A stretch of DNA of 64,000 nucleotides, from positions 248,001 to 312,000 of the forward strand of contig NZ_JAUEPM010000002.1 of NCBI RefSeq assembly GCF_030406385.1, read 5' to 3'. Below are positions 41,563 through 50,049 of this stretch, piece after piece. The position numbers were made by a program, and so were the translations under genes. Position 1 is the stretch's first letter. Each line of letters begins with the position of its first letter. The notes beneath the pieces were generated by a model that worked only from the letters and a program-made list of their open reading frames with translations, did no database searches and was not told the origin of the DNA. The DNA comes from Microbacterium oryzae (GTDB lineage Bacteria; Actinomycetota; Actinomycetes; Actinomycetales; Microbacteriaceae).

Positions 41563-43293
41563 ATGGCGCATGCCATGGGAAGCATCGAGCGAAGTTCCGA
41601 GCAGCAGGGCGTCCGCGCGCTGCTGCTTCCGCTCGTGCAGCTCCCACCGCGGCTCTGGGCCCTGCTTATCGCCGTGCACCTCGGGATCGCGGCCATCCTC
41701 CCGCCGATCGTCACTGCGCTCTTCGAAGGCGCCCTGCACGTCGCGGACCTGCGCGCGCTGACCGATCAGAACCTGCTCGTCCTCGCCGGCACGCCGGGCT
41801 CGGTCGCGCTGCTGGCCGCGGCCGGCGCGCTCATCGCGGCGGCCTCTGTCGGATGGGCCGTGCTCGCCTTCGTCGTCGCCGAGCGTCGCCTGGCGGGGGA
41901 GGCGTCCCGCGGCAGCATGTGGCCGCGGCTCCGCGTGGCAGCCGGCATGCGCCGCGCCTGGCCCCTTGCCATCGGGATGGCCGTGGCCGGTCCGCTCGCG
42001 GGCATCACCGTCTTCGCACCCGCCAGTGCCGTCCTCGCGGTGCCGCCGTTCATCGGGCGCGAATTCCTCAAGGACGGCCTGAGCGGTGCCCTGTGGTCCG
42101 GAATCATCGGCGCGCTCCTCGTCGTCACAGCGGCCGCCATCCTCGCCCTTCCTGCGCTGATGCTGGAGCTGTGGCCGAAGGCGCCTCGCGACGAGCGCTG
42201 GGCGCGGCGCCGTGACGAGCGCCGCACCGCGATCGCCCTCGTCGTCGTGGCCGCCATCGTCGCCCTCCTGCCCAGGGCGGCGGCCTTCCTGCTGGAGACC
42301 GGACAGAGCGGGCTGCGCAAGGAGCCGGAGACCTTCGCGGGCCAGGCCATCCTCGCGTGGGCGCTGTACCAGCTCGTCAGCGTGTTCGCGGCGCAGGCGA
42401 TCGCCTTCCTCGTCGTCGCCCGCGCGCGCCTGGCCGCTGGGCTCGAGGCTTCGGCCATCGGGCCGGCGCCGGTCCGGTGGCGCCGCGTGCGCATCCGCGT
42501 GGTCGCCGTGACCGGAGTCCTCGCCCTCGTCGGGACCGGCGCGCTGACGGCAGGAGCGTCGCAGGCGACATCGGCGCTGCCCGAGGATCCGCTGCTCATC
42601 GCGCACCGCGGATACGACAACGGCGGCCCCGAGAACACCATCGCCGCGCTCGAGGCGGCGGCGGAGTTCGACCCCGACTACGTCGAGGTCGACGTGCAGC
42701 AGACCGCCGACGGCGACTACGTGGCGAGCCACGACGTGAATCTCACGGTGCTCGCGGGACGCAACGAGAACATCTACGAGATGACCACAGCCGAGGTGCT
42801 GCAGACGACGGTCAGCATGCACGGCCGCGCCGACACCATCCCCACCATGACCGAGTACGTGGAGCGCGCGCGAGAGCTCGGCATCCCGCTCATGATCGAG
42901 CTGAAGATCACCGGCCACGAGACCCGCGACCCCGTGGACGAGCTGCTCGCGGAGCTCGACGCCATCGGCGGGACGAAGGGCAACGTCTTCCACTCGCTCG
43001 ACCGCGCGTCGGTGGAGAAGCTCAAGCAGTTGCGCCCGGACCTGCGCGTCGGCCTCACCGTCGCGATCAACGTCGGCAAGCTCCCCGACGTCGGCAACGA
43101 CTTCTACGTCGTCGAGCAGGCGTCCATCACCCCCGAGATGATCGACTGGGCGCATGCGCGAGGCCTGCCGATCTACGCGTGGACGGTGAATGACCGGATG
43201 GCGATGGACGCGCTGCTGGCCGCGGGGATCGACGGTCTCGTGACCGACCAGCTGGACGAGGCCGTGCCGCTGATCTCCGACGCGGGCGGCTGA
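41563..43293 (+). CDS. Membrane-anchored glycerophosphodiester phosphodiesterase
   Basis: 576 residues (572 from an in-frame ATG at 41575). The first ~340 form a multi-helix membrane domain of the GDPD membrane family (about seven to eight helices). The last ~230 are a GDPD TIM barrel with AHRGYDNGGPENTIAALEAA, EVDVQQTADGDYVASHDVNL and a C-terminal GLPIYAWTVND. Catalytic His, Glu and Asp residues are all visible. It should hydrolyse glycerophosphodiesters (or polar-headgroup lipids) outside the membrane, giving glycerol-3-phosphate. No transporter is linked. Confidence 0.88.
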   Translation: MAHAMGSIERSSEQQGVRALLLPLVQLPPRLWALLIAVHLGIAAILPPIVTALFEGALHVADLRALTDQNLLVLAGTPGSVALLAAAGALIAAASVGWAVLAFVVAERRLAGEASRGSMWPRLRVAAGMRRAWPLAIGMAVAGPLAGITVFAPASAVLAVPPFIGREFLKDGLSGALWSGIIGALLVVTAAAILALPALMLELWPKAPRDERWARRRDERRTAIALVVVAAIVALLPRAAAFLLETGQSGLRKEPETFAGQAILAWALYQLVSVFAAQAIAFLVVARARLAAGLEASAIGPAPVRWRRVRIRVVAVTGVLALVGTGALTAGASQATSALPEDPLLIAHRGYDNGGPENTIAALEAAAEFDPDYVEVDVQQTADGDYVASHDVNLTVLAGRNENIYEMTTAEVLQTTVSMHGRADTIPTMTEYVERARELGIPLMIELKITGHETRDPVDELLAELDAIGGTKGNVFHSLDRASVEKLKQLRPDLRVGLTVAINVGKLPDVGNDFYVVEQASITPEMIDWAHARGLPIYAWTVNDRMAMDALLAAGIDGLVTDQLDEAVPLISDAGG

Positions 43294-43319
43294 CCAGCCC
43301 AGCGCGTTACTGTCGAAGG

Positions 43320-43985
43320 ATGCCCGCAGGAGTCGACACCCCGGATGAGGCACCGCACATGCGGCGTCTCGCGTCGGCGATGAAGGACACCGGACGGCGG
43401 AACGTGGTGCTCGCCGCGGCTGCCGTGCCCGTCCACGTCACGGTCGCGGGGTCGAAGACGCTCGTCCTGCTCGGGCACTTCTCCACGTTCATCGCGGCCA
43501 ACGTCCTCTTCACGCTCGGGATGGCCGCGGTCAAGATCCTCGTGGTGCGCGCGCATCGGAGCGAGGAGGGCGGGCACGGCACCGAGGCGGCGCTGCGCAC
43601 GTATCGCATCTCCGGTATTCTGCTCACGTCGATGGCGGCCGTCTATACCGTCGCGTGCATCCCGCTCGCGCTCGGCGAGCAGGTGCGGGTCGGCTACGAC
43701 CGGTACGTCGCGATCGCACTCGCCGTGATCGCGCTCGTGGAGCTCGGCCTCGCCATCCACGGCTTCTTCTCCGCCCGGCGACTTGGCGATGTGCTCATGC
43801 GCGCGGTCAAGCTCGGCAACATGGCCGCGGCTCTCGTGCTCCTCGTCCTCGCGCAGACCGCACTGCTGTCGATCCTCGGGCCCTGGCAGGACCCGTCGCG
43901 CTACAACGGATGGTGCGGGGTCGTGCTCGGCGGCGTCGCGCTGGCGATCGGCACGTCGATGATCCGGCACCGCCCGGGGGAGTGA
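43320..43985 (+). CDS. Integral membrane protein of unknown function
   Basis: 221 residues with about six hydrophobic segments. No family is recognised. The short N-terminal region (before RRNVVLAAAAVPVHVTVAG) is soluble, and a Cys pair is found in VACIPLA and NGWCGVVL. It begins 27 bp after the GDPD stop and may be co-transcribed with it. Confidence 0.6.
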   Translation: MPAGVDTPDEAPHMRRLASAMKDTGRRNVVLAAAAVPVHVTVAGSKTLVLLGHFSTFIAANVLFTLGMAAVKILVVRAHRSEEGGHGTEAALRTYRISGILLTSMAAVYTVACIPLALGEQVRVGYDRYVAIALAVIALVELGLAIHGFFSARRLGDVLMRAVKLGNMAAALVLLVLAQTALLSILGPWQDPSRYNGWCGVVLGGVALAIGTSMIRHRPGE

Positions 43986-44071
43986 CGTCTCCTCCTTACG
44001 GGGGAGGGCCGTATCGAGATTCCGACGGGCGGCGGATGGTCGTGGTCGCGCCGGATTCGTACGGTGGGGAC

Positions 44072-44296
44072 ATGAACACGCAGCAAAGCAACCGCACCCC
44101 CTTCATCGACCCGGTCATCATGAGCGCCATGACGGGTGCCGGAGTCGGGGTCGGCATGGCTGCGACATTCGCCATCGCCGCGCTCGCCGAGGTTCCGTTC
44201 GGGCTGCCCATGGCCATCGCGCTGCCGGCCGCGATGATCCTCGCGATCGGCGGCGCCGTCCTCCTCACCTGCCGGAAGAACCGCCGGGCAGCCTGA
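44072..44296 (+). CDS. Small two-helix membrane protein
   Basis: 74 residues starting MNTQQSNRTPFIDPVIMSAM, two Gly/Ala-rich helices and a basic end LTCRKNRRAA. GGTGGGGA precedes the ATG. No family is recognised. It converges with the next gene on the other strand, with 9 bp between stops. Confidence 0.55.
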   Translation: MNTQQSNRTPFIDPVIMSAMTGAGVGVGMAATFAIAALAEVPFGLPMAIALPAAMILAIGGAVLLTCRKNRRAA

Positions 44297-44305
44297 ACGC
44301 CGTCG

Positions 44306-45136
44306 TCACGAAAGCGGCGCCAGCCCCGGGTGACGTGCGAGACCATCCTCGCCGTACGCGGCGAACACGGTCATGACGGCGGCCAGGGGAACATCGGCGC
44401 CGCGGAGGCGGAGCGGCGCGATCGTCCCGCCGAACTCCGTCACCAGCGTCCACGAGCTCACTTCCGGATAGATCGCGGTCATCGCGCCGTAATGGAAGCT
44501 CATCCACTGTCCTCGCACGAGGCAGACGAGACGTCGATTCGAGACCAGCACTCGCACGTGCTCCCATTCGCGCCACTGCTCGGCCGCGGCGGCGTTGGCC
44601 GCCGAGCGTCGGGAGGCGGTCACCACAGCGCTCGCGGCCAGGCCGGCGAGCACGAACGCCGGCCTTCCCGCGAACACGCCTCCCGCTGAGGTGTACGTCA
44701 CGTCCTGGCCGTAGTACCGCTCGTAGTCGGCCTCGAGCTCGAAGAAGAACACCTCATCGCCCTCGGGCACCACGTGCCAGACGGGCATCGTCGCCGGCAC
44801 CTGCCGGCGCAGAAGCGTCGACCGCAGGGCGCGCGCGGCCTCCCACCGAGCGAGCTCCTGCTGGGCTCGCGCCTGCTGCACCTGCTCGAAAGGCGTCAGG
44901 ATCCCGCGCCGCCGGCGCGATTCCCGCCTGACCCGCAGAGCGCCGGTGACGGTGAGCACCGCGGCGACGAGCATGCCGACGACCATCGCGGCGATCACCG
45001 ACAGCACTGTGAGGCCGAGGCCGACGCTTTCCGTGGCGTCGGGGATCTCCGAGATCGCCGCGATCGTCAGTGCTCCCGCGAGGTAGATGACCGGCACGCA
45101 CAGCAGCGGGATGATCCAGCGCAGGTGTCGTCGCAT
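44306..45136 (-). CDS. Membrane-anchored protein of unknown function
   Basis: 276 residues. Two N-terminal helices (IIPLLCVPVIYLAGALTIAA and a second around SVIAAMVVGMLVAAV) precede a basic stretch RVRRESRRRRG and a long soluble part with EVFFFELEADYERYYGQDVT, then a further hydrophobic piece near FAGRPAFVLAGLAASAVVTA. The last ~80 residues (VRVLVSNRRLVCLVRGQWMS, FHYGAMTAIYP) recall PH-like or bPH domains of membrane-bound actinobacterial proteins. No activity is known. Confidence 0.65.
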   Translation of the reverse strand: MRRHLRWIIPLLCVPVIYLAGALTIAAISEIPDATESVGLGLTVLSVIAAMVVGMLVAAVLTVTGALRVRRESRRRRGILTPFEQVQQARAQQELARWEAARALRSTLLRRQVPATMPVWHVVPEGDEVFFFELEADYERYYGQDVTYTSAGGVFAGRPAFVLAGLAASAVVTASRRSAANAAAAEQWREWEHVRVLVSNRRLVCLVRGQWMSFHYGAMTAIYPEVSSWTLVTEFGGTIAPLRLRGADVPLAAVMTVFAAYGEDGLARHPGLAPLS

Positions 45137-45186
45137 CGGGCTCCCTTCACCGGTCCGGTTCGAGAAGAGTAGTGCCTTGGGTGCCC

Positions 45187-46185
45187 TCAGCGACTGCGCT
45201 CGGACTGGCGGGAGTCGTCGGAGCCGCCGACCTCCTCGGGAAGCTCGTCGATGGGGACGATCACGATGTCCTGCACGCGCCAGTCCAGATCGATGCAGGC
45301 GTTTCGCGCCTCCATGAGCTGGTCGAGGCTCGGCGTCTTTCCCTTCCGCGGCACCACGAACGACTCGACGTGGAAGACGTGGCCCTGGTCGCGCATGCGG
45401 CTGCCCGCCCTATCCACCCAGGGCAGATTCCGCAGGTAGGTGTCGACCTGACCGGCGACGGGATGGGGCTTGCCGTCGTCGAAGGTCGTCGCGCGCGTGT
45501 CGATGAGATCGGTGATGGCCGCACGCATGTTCTTCACGCCGTCGGACACGATGCTCGCCGCGATGAACAGCGCGGCCGCTGCATCCGCCCACCACAGTCC
45601 CAGTCCGATGCCGGCGACGCCGACGATCGACCCGGCCGCGGTCATCCAGTCGGCCTTGTTCATATCGGCGTCGGCATACAGCACCTTGTCGTGCAGATCG
45701 CGCGCGAGGCGCATCTTCACCTTGCCGAAGTAGATCGGCAGCGGGATGGTGAGCGCCATCGCGATCATCATCAGCCATCCCAGCCAGATCGGCTGACCGA
45801 AGAGCACGATCGATCCGATCGGCGGGTGCTCCGCACTGATGAGGCCGGAGCCGGAGTCGATGATGAGGAAGACGCCCATCGCGAAGAGGGCGACGCCGGC
45901 GACCAGATGCGCCACGCCGACGGCCCGGTGATAGCCGTAGGGGTACTTCTCGTTGGGCCGCCGGTTGACGATGCGCACCGCGATGAGGAACGCGATGGGC
46001 GGCGTGAGCGAGAGCAGGTCCTCGATCCACGCGGCCTTCATCGCCTGCGAGCTGCCCATCACGAGATAGACCATCGTGATGGTGACGGCGAGGAACACGA
46101 GCGTGTACCACTCGAAGCGGACGGCCTTCCGCAGGGCCTGCTCCTGCCGCTCGGGCAGCTCGGTGCGTCCGAAGCGCGCGGTCAT
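45187..46185 (-). CDS. Cation diffusion facilitator (CDF) transporter
   Basis: 332 residues with about five to six helices. CDF markers: EDLLSLTPPIAFLIAVRIVN, PNEKYPYGYHRAVGVAHL (the conserved ExxPxGxxR region), and DADMNKADWMTAAGSIVGVA with Asp/Asn at the usual zinc site positions, then the C-terminal cytoplasmic domain (HVFHVESFVVPRKG). It probably exports divalent metal in exchange for protons. It is translationally coupled to the short binding-protein gene upstream (ATGA). Confidence 0.85.
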   Translation of the reverse strand: MTARFGRTELPERQEQALRKAVRFEWYTLVFLAVTITMVYLVMGSSQAMKAAWIEDLLSLTPPIAFLIAVRIVNRRPNEKYPYGYHRAVGVAHLVAGVALFAMGVFLIIDSGSGLISAEHPPIGSIVLFGQPIWLGWLMMIAMALTIPLPIYFGKVKMRLARDLHDKVLYADADMNKADWMTAAGSIVGVAGIGLGLWWADAAAALFIAASIVSDGVKNMRAAITDLIDTRATTFDDGKPHPVAGQVDTYLRNLPWVDRAGSRMRDQGHVFHVESFVVPRKGKTPSLDQLMEARNACIDLDWRVQDIVIVPIDELPEEVGGSDDSRQSERSR

Positions 46186-46655
46186 GACGCCTCCTCGTAC
46201 AGGAACTCCTCGAGGGCGACGAGGAGCCGGTTCTCGCCCATCCGCACGATCATCACGTGCTTGTCGGGCCCATCCGCGGTGTAGGGGAAGGTGACGGCAC
46301 CTTTCTCCGCCCACGGGGTGTCGTCGAGGAAACCGCCGATGACGAGGTCGAGCTCGCCGCGGTCGAGGGCGTCCATCAGCACGGCCTCGCTCCCGGTCGT
46401 CCACTCGACGTCTGCACCCTGGCCCTCCGCGAACTCGGCGACGAGATCGGCTTCGCTGCCAGCCGGCTCGGTGCCCCCATCCATCTCGACCCAGGGCGGG
46501 TTCTCGGTCGCGCCGACGCGGAGCGCGCCGCCCTGAGCGCGATCGAGGGTGCCGTGCGGGTCGGCGGGGATCTGGATCGAGCAGCCGGTCAGCAGCACGG
46601 CGAGCGCCGCGACGGCTGCGAGCTTGAACTGGCCTCTCCCCATGAAGCCGACCAT
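46182..46655 (-). CDS. Half-size family-3 solute-binding-like lipoprotein
   Basis: 157 residues, lipobox VLLTGCS (Cys25), then one lobe of an SBP_bac_3 fold: GALRVGATENPPWVEMDG, GSEADLVAEFAEGQGADVEW, ALDRGELDLVIGGFLDDTPW. A complete family-3 protein is about 250 residues, and the second lobe is missing here. The open frame is clean, with GAGGTGA before the ATG, so it is not a random truncation. It is coupled to the CDF gene rather than to an ABC transporter, suggesting it senses or captures a metal or chelator. That function is inferred. Confidence 0.78.
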   Translation of the reverse strand: MVGFMGRGQFKLAAVAALAVLLTGCSIQIPADPHGTLDRAQGGALRVGATENPPWVEMDGGTEPAGSEADLVAEFAEGQGADVEWTTGSEAVLMDALDRGELDLVIGGFLDDTPWAEKGAVTFPYTADGPDKHVMIVRMGENRLLVALEEFLYEEAS

Positions 46656-46882
46656 AACGAATCACCTCGCGCCGAGCGGCGGGACGGGCGCGGCTTGATT
46701 CGCGAGCACCGGAGGAGTACGGCCCGGGGCGGGAGCGACGGGCATGTGCTCGGCGGCCTGTCGCTCGAGTTGACCCCTACCCACATCCCGTGCGCAGGGT
46801 CAAGGGCGCGACAGCGACCCCCGCCATCCGACACCATCTTCGGTGGACGCCTCTGAGGCAGGCGCGAGCACGAGGAGACAGC

Positions 46883-48190
46883 ATGACGCAGGACACCGCC
46901 CCCGATACCAAGCTGCGCAGGGGGATCACCGGCCCGCTGCTGTTCGCGTTCATCCTCGGAGATGTGCTCGGCGCCGGCATCTACGCTCTCATGGGCGTGC
47001 TCGCCGGCGACGTCGGAGGGGCGCTCTGGGCTCCGCTGCTCGTCGCCCTGCTGCTGGCCCTGCTGACCGCCGGGTCGTACGCCGAGCTCGTCACGAAGTA
47101 CCCGAAGGCAGGCGGCGCGGCGGTGTTCGCCGAGCGCGCGTTCCGCAGCCCGATCGTGTCGTTCCTCGTCGGGTTCTCCATGCTCGCCGCCGGCGTGGTC
47201 AGCGCCGCCGGACTCGCGCTCGCGTTCGCCGGCGATTACTTCAGCACGTTCATCGATCTGCCGGCGCCGCTCGTTGCGATCGTCTTCCTCGCGGTGGTCG
47301 CGGCCCTCAACGCCCGCGGCATCCGCGAGTCGATGGGCGCGAACCTCGTCATGACGATCATCGAGCTCAGCGGCCTCGTCATCGTCGTCGTGGCAGGCGC
47401 GCTGATCCTCGGCGGCGGCGCGGGCGATGCATCGCGCGTGACCCAGCTGCCGGAGGGCACGTCGGCCGCGACCGCGGTGCTCGCCGGCGCCATCGTCGCG
47501 TACTACTCGTTCGTCGGATTCGAGACGTCCGCCAACGTCATCGAGGAGGTCAAGAACCCCCGTCGCGATTACCCGCGCGCGCTGTTCGGCTCGCTCCTCA
47601 CCGCCGGCGTGGTGTACATCCTCGTCGGGCTCGCGAGCTCGATCGCCCTGCCCGCCGACGAGCTCACCAAGTCGAGCGGCCCGCTCCTCGAGGTCGTCGA
47701 GGCGAGCGGCATGGCGATCCCGTCGTGGCTGTTCAGCCTCATCGCCCTCATCGCCGTCGCCAACGGCGCACTGCTCACGATGATCATGGCCAGCCGCCTC
47801 ACCTACGGCATGGGCGAGCAGGGGCTCCTGCCCGCCGTGTTCGCGAAGGTGCTGCCCAAGCGCAAGACGCCGTGGGTGGCCATCCTCGTCACGACCCTCA
47901 TCGCCATGCTGCTGACGCTGCTGGGAGACCTCGCGCTGCTCGCCGAGACGGTCGTGCTGCTGCTGCTGTTCGTCTTCCTGAGCGCCAACATCTCGGTGCT
48001 CGTGCTGCGTCGCGACAAGGTCGAGCACGAGCACTTCCGGGTGTGGACCTTCGTCCCCGTGCTCGGCGTCGCGTCGTGCATCCTGCTCCTCACGCAGCAG
48101 GATGGCCGGGTCTGGCTCTTCGGCGCGATCGCGATCGCCGTCGGCGTGGTGCTGTTCTTCATCGCGCGCGCCACGAGCAAGCGCAGCTGA
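46883..48190 (+). CDS. APC-family amino acid permease
   Basis: 435 residues with about twelve helices. N-terminal GPLLFAFILGDVLGAGIYAL and LTAGSYAELVTKYPKAGGAA are characteristic of the APC superfamily (substrate loop between helices 1 and 2), and the mid region has GFETSANVIEEVKNPRRDYP. It likely exchanges or imports an amino acid with protons. The start has GAGGAGA. No linked catabolic gene gives the substrate. Confidence 0.88.
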   Translation: MTQDTAPDTKLRRGITGPLLFAFILGDVLGAGIYALMGVLAGDVGGALWAPLLVALLLALLTAGSYAELVTKYPKAGGAAVFAERAFRSPIVSFLVGFSMLAAGVVSAAGLALAFAGDYFSTFIDLPAPLVAIVFLAVVAALNARGIRESMGANLVMTIIELSGLVIVVVAGALILGGGAGDASRVTQLPEGTSAATAVLAGAIVAYYSFVGFETSANVIEEVKNPRRDYPRALFGSLLTAGVVYILVGLASSIALPADELTKSSGPLLEVVEASGMAIPSWLFSLIALIAVANGALLTMIMASRLTYGMGEQGLLPAVFAKVLPKRKTPWVAILVTTLIAMLLTLLGDLALLAETVVLLLLFVFLSANISVLVLRRDKVEHEHFRVWTFVPVLGVASCILLLTQQDGRVWLFGAIAIAVGVVLFFIARATSKRS

Positions 48191-48194
48191 GACC

Positions 48195-48240
48195 GCCTAC
48201 CGGGCGCGGTCGGCGGTCTGCACGCCCGCGCCCGGTAGGC
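48195..48240 (+). promoter_or_regulatory. Leader hairpins before yaeQ-like gene
   Basis: A perfect 14-bp inverted repeat (48195-48208 with 48227-48240) begins four bases after the permease stop and ends nine bases before the YaeQ start. A second, overlapping pairing (GACCGCC 48191-48197 with GGCGGTC 48212-48218) is mutually exclusive with the first. No T-run follows. It could be a terminator for the permease gene, or a switch that hides the ribosome-binding region. Confidence 0.4.
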
Positions 48241-48249
48241 TCGGTCGCT

Positions 48250-48798
48250 ATGGCGATCGGCGCGATGATCCACACCTTCACGGTGCAGCTGGCCGACGTC
48301 GATCGCGGCGTCTACGACGAGCTGAGCCTGCGCGTCGCGCGGCACCCGTCGGAGACCGACGCGTACATGCTCACGCGGGTGCTCGCGTACTGCCTCGAAT
48401 ACGAGGAGGGGATCGCGTTCGGCGAGGGGATCTCGTCGACGGACGAGCCCGCGGTCATCGTCCGCGACCTCACCGGCGCGATCACCGTGTGGGTCGAGGT
48501 CGGCGCCCCCGATGCTGAGCGCCTCCACTACGCGAGCAAGCTCGCCGAGCGCACCGCGGTCTACACGCACCGCGACCCGGCGAAGGTGCTCGGCGCGTGG
48601 GCGGGGAAGACGATCCACCGCGCGGAGGACATCGTCCTGCGCAGCTTCGACCCCGGCTTCATCGACGACGCCACCGCCGCCATCGAGCGCCGCAGCGCGA
48701 TGTCCGTGTCGGTGACCGAAGGCCACCTCTATCTGGAGCTGAACGGCGCGAACTTCAGCACGGCCATCCACGAGGTGCCGGCGCGCGCGCTCGACTGA
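48250..48798 (+). CDS. yaeQ: YaeQ family protein
   Basis: 182 residues matching YaeQ: MIHTFTVQLADVDRGVYDEL, HPSETDAYMLTRVLAYCLEY, then EDIVLRSFDPGFIDDATA and a C-terminal beta segment. YaeQ has a PD-(D/E)xK-like fold with acidic pairs (EEGIAFGEGI and WVEVGAPDAERL). Its role was once linked to transcription antitermination with RfaH, but this is not settled. It stands alone between a permease and an oxidoreductase gene. Confidence 0.87.
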   Translation: MAIGAMIHTFTVQLADVDRGVYDELSLRVARHPSETDAYMLTRVLAYCLEYEEGIAFGEGISSTDEPAVIVRDLTGAITVWVEVGAPDAERLHYASKLAERTAVYTHRDPAKVLGAWAGKTIHRAEDIVLRSFDPGFIDDATAAIERRSAMSVSVTEGHLYLELNGANFSTAIHEVPARALD

Positions 48799-48987
48799 GC
48801 GGCGGAGGTGGGCGGCGGCCCGCGGGTCGGCCGGCCGCGGCGACCGCTTCCCCGTTCCGCGTCCATCGGCGTCATGTCGCCGCGTTCTGCGGCGACGGTG
48901 GCCGCAGCGCGTTTTGACCCTCGGCCGGGCCGGCCCCTATGGTGGCCGCATCGGCGGCGGCCGCGCGGCACTCTCGAAAGGACGACG

Positions 48988-50040
48988 ATGAGCTCTCCCG
49001 AGACCACCCCGGCTTCGAGCGCGACGACGGGCGGATGGGCCGTGCTCGGTCCTGGGCAGATCGCGCGTCGGTTCCTGGCCGACCTCTCCTCAGCCGGCGG
49101 CGGGATCGTCGCGGTCGGCAGCTCCGACCCGGGGCGGGCGCGCGCATTCGCGGATGAGGCGGAGGCGAGCGGCGACGCCGACGTCTTCGCCGGCTCGTAC
49201 GAGGACGCGCTCGCCGATCCGCGCGTGCGCGCGGTCTACGTGTCCGCCGTGCACACGGCCCATCCCGATCTCGTGAGCGCGGCCATCCGAGCCGGCAAGG
49301 CCGTGCTGTGCGAGAAGCCGCTGTCGGTGAACGAGGCCACCACCGCCACCCTGGTCAGCGAGGCTCGCGGCGCGAGCGTGCCGCTCGTCGAGGCGTACAT
49401 GTACCGGTTCCATCCGCAGACGCGCGCGGTGCTCGACCTCGTCCGCGACGGCGTGATCGGGCGGGTGCTCCACATCGACGCGGCGTTCGCGTTCGCGATG
49501 CCCGAGCGCGAGGGGCGGCTGTTCGACCCCGCCGTCGCGGGCGGTGGCATCCTCGACGTCGGCGGGTACCCGGTGACGATGGCGGCGGCGATCGTCGACG
49601 CCGCGGAGGGCATGCACGCCGCGGAGCCGCTCGTCTTCTCGGCCGCCGGCGTCGTGGGCCCGACCGGAGTGGACGAATGGGCGGTGGCCCGCGCGACCTA
49701 CCGCGGCGGCATCACCGCGACCCTCGCGACGGGCGTGCGCGTGGACGCGCCGAACGACGTGACGATCCTCGGCGACAAGGGACGCATCCGCGTCGCCGAC
49801 CCGTGGACGCCGACGGGCGCGACGACCATCGAGCTCGCCACGGTGGATGGCGGTGCTCGGGTCGTCGAGATCGACGCCGCCCCCGCCTATGCGCTGGAGG
49901 CGAGCGCCGTGCTCGCCGCGCTGGCGGACGGCACCGGCGAGGCGACGGAGATGACGCACGCCGAGACCCTCGCGACGGTCCGGACGCTCGACCGCTGGCG
50001 CTCGGCGCTCGGCGTGCGCTTCCCGTTCGAGACGGACTAG
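48988..50040 (+). CDS. Gfo/Idh/MocA-family oxidoreductase
   Basis: 350 residues. Dinucleotide motif in WAVLGPGQIARRFLADL (GxGxIA), the EKP signature in GKAVLCEKPLSVNEATTATL (Lys of the active site), and a C-terminal beta sheet with GGGILDVGGYPVTMA. It reduces or oxidises a sugar, inositol or related polyol with NAD(P). The start at 48988 has GAAAGGACG. No operon partner in the same direction is seen, and it converges on RtcB, with nine bases between stops. Confidence 0.88.
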   Translation: MSSPETTPASSATTGGWAVLGPGQIARRFLADLSSAGGGIVAVGSSDPGRARAFADEAEASGDADVFAGSYEDALADPRVRAVYVSAVHTAHPDLVSAAIRAGKAVLCEKPLSVNEATTATLVSEARGASVPLVEAYMYRFHPQTRAVLDLVRDGVIGRVLHIDAAFAFAMPEREGRLFDPAVAGGGILDVGGYPVTMAAAIVDAAEGMHAAEPLVFSAAGVVGPTGVDEWAVARATYRGGITATLATGVRVDAPNDVTILGDKGRIRVADPWTPTGATTIELATVDGGARVVEIDAAPAYALEASAVLAALADGTGEATEMTHAETLATVRTLDRWRSALGVRFPFETD

Positions 50041-50049
50041 GGCCCACCG

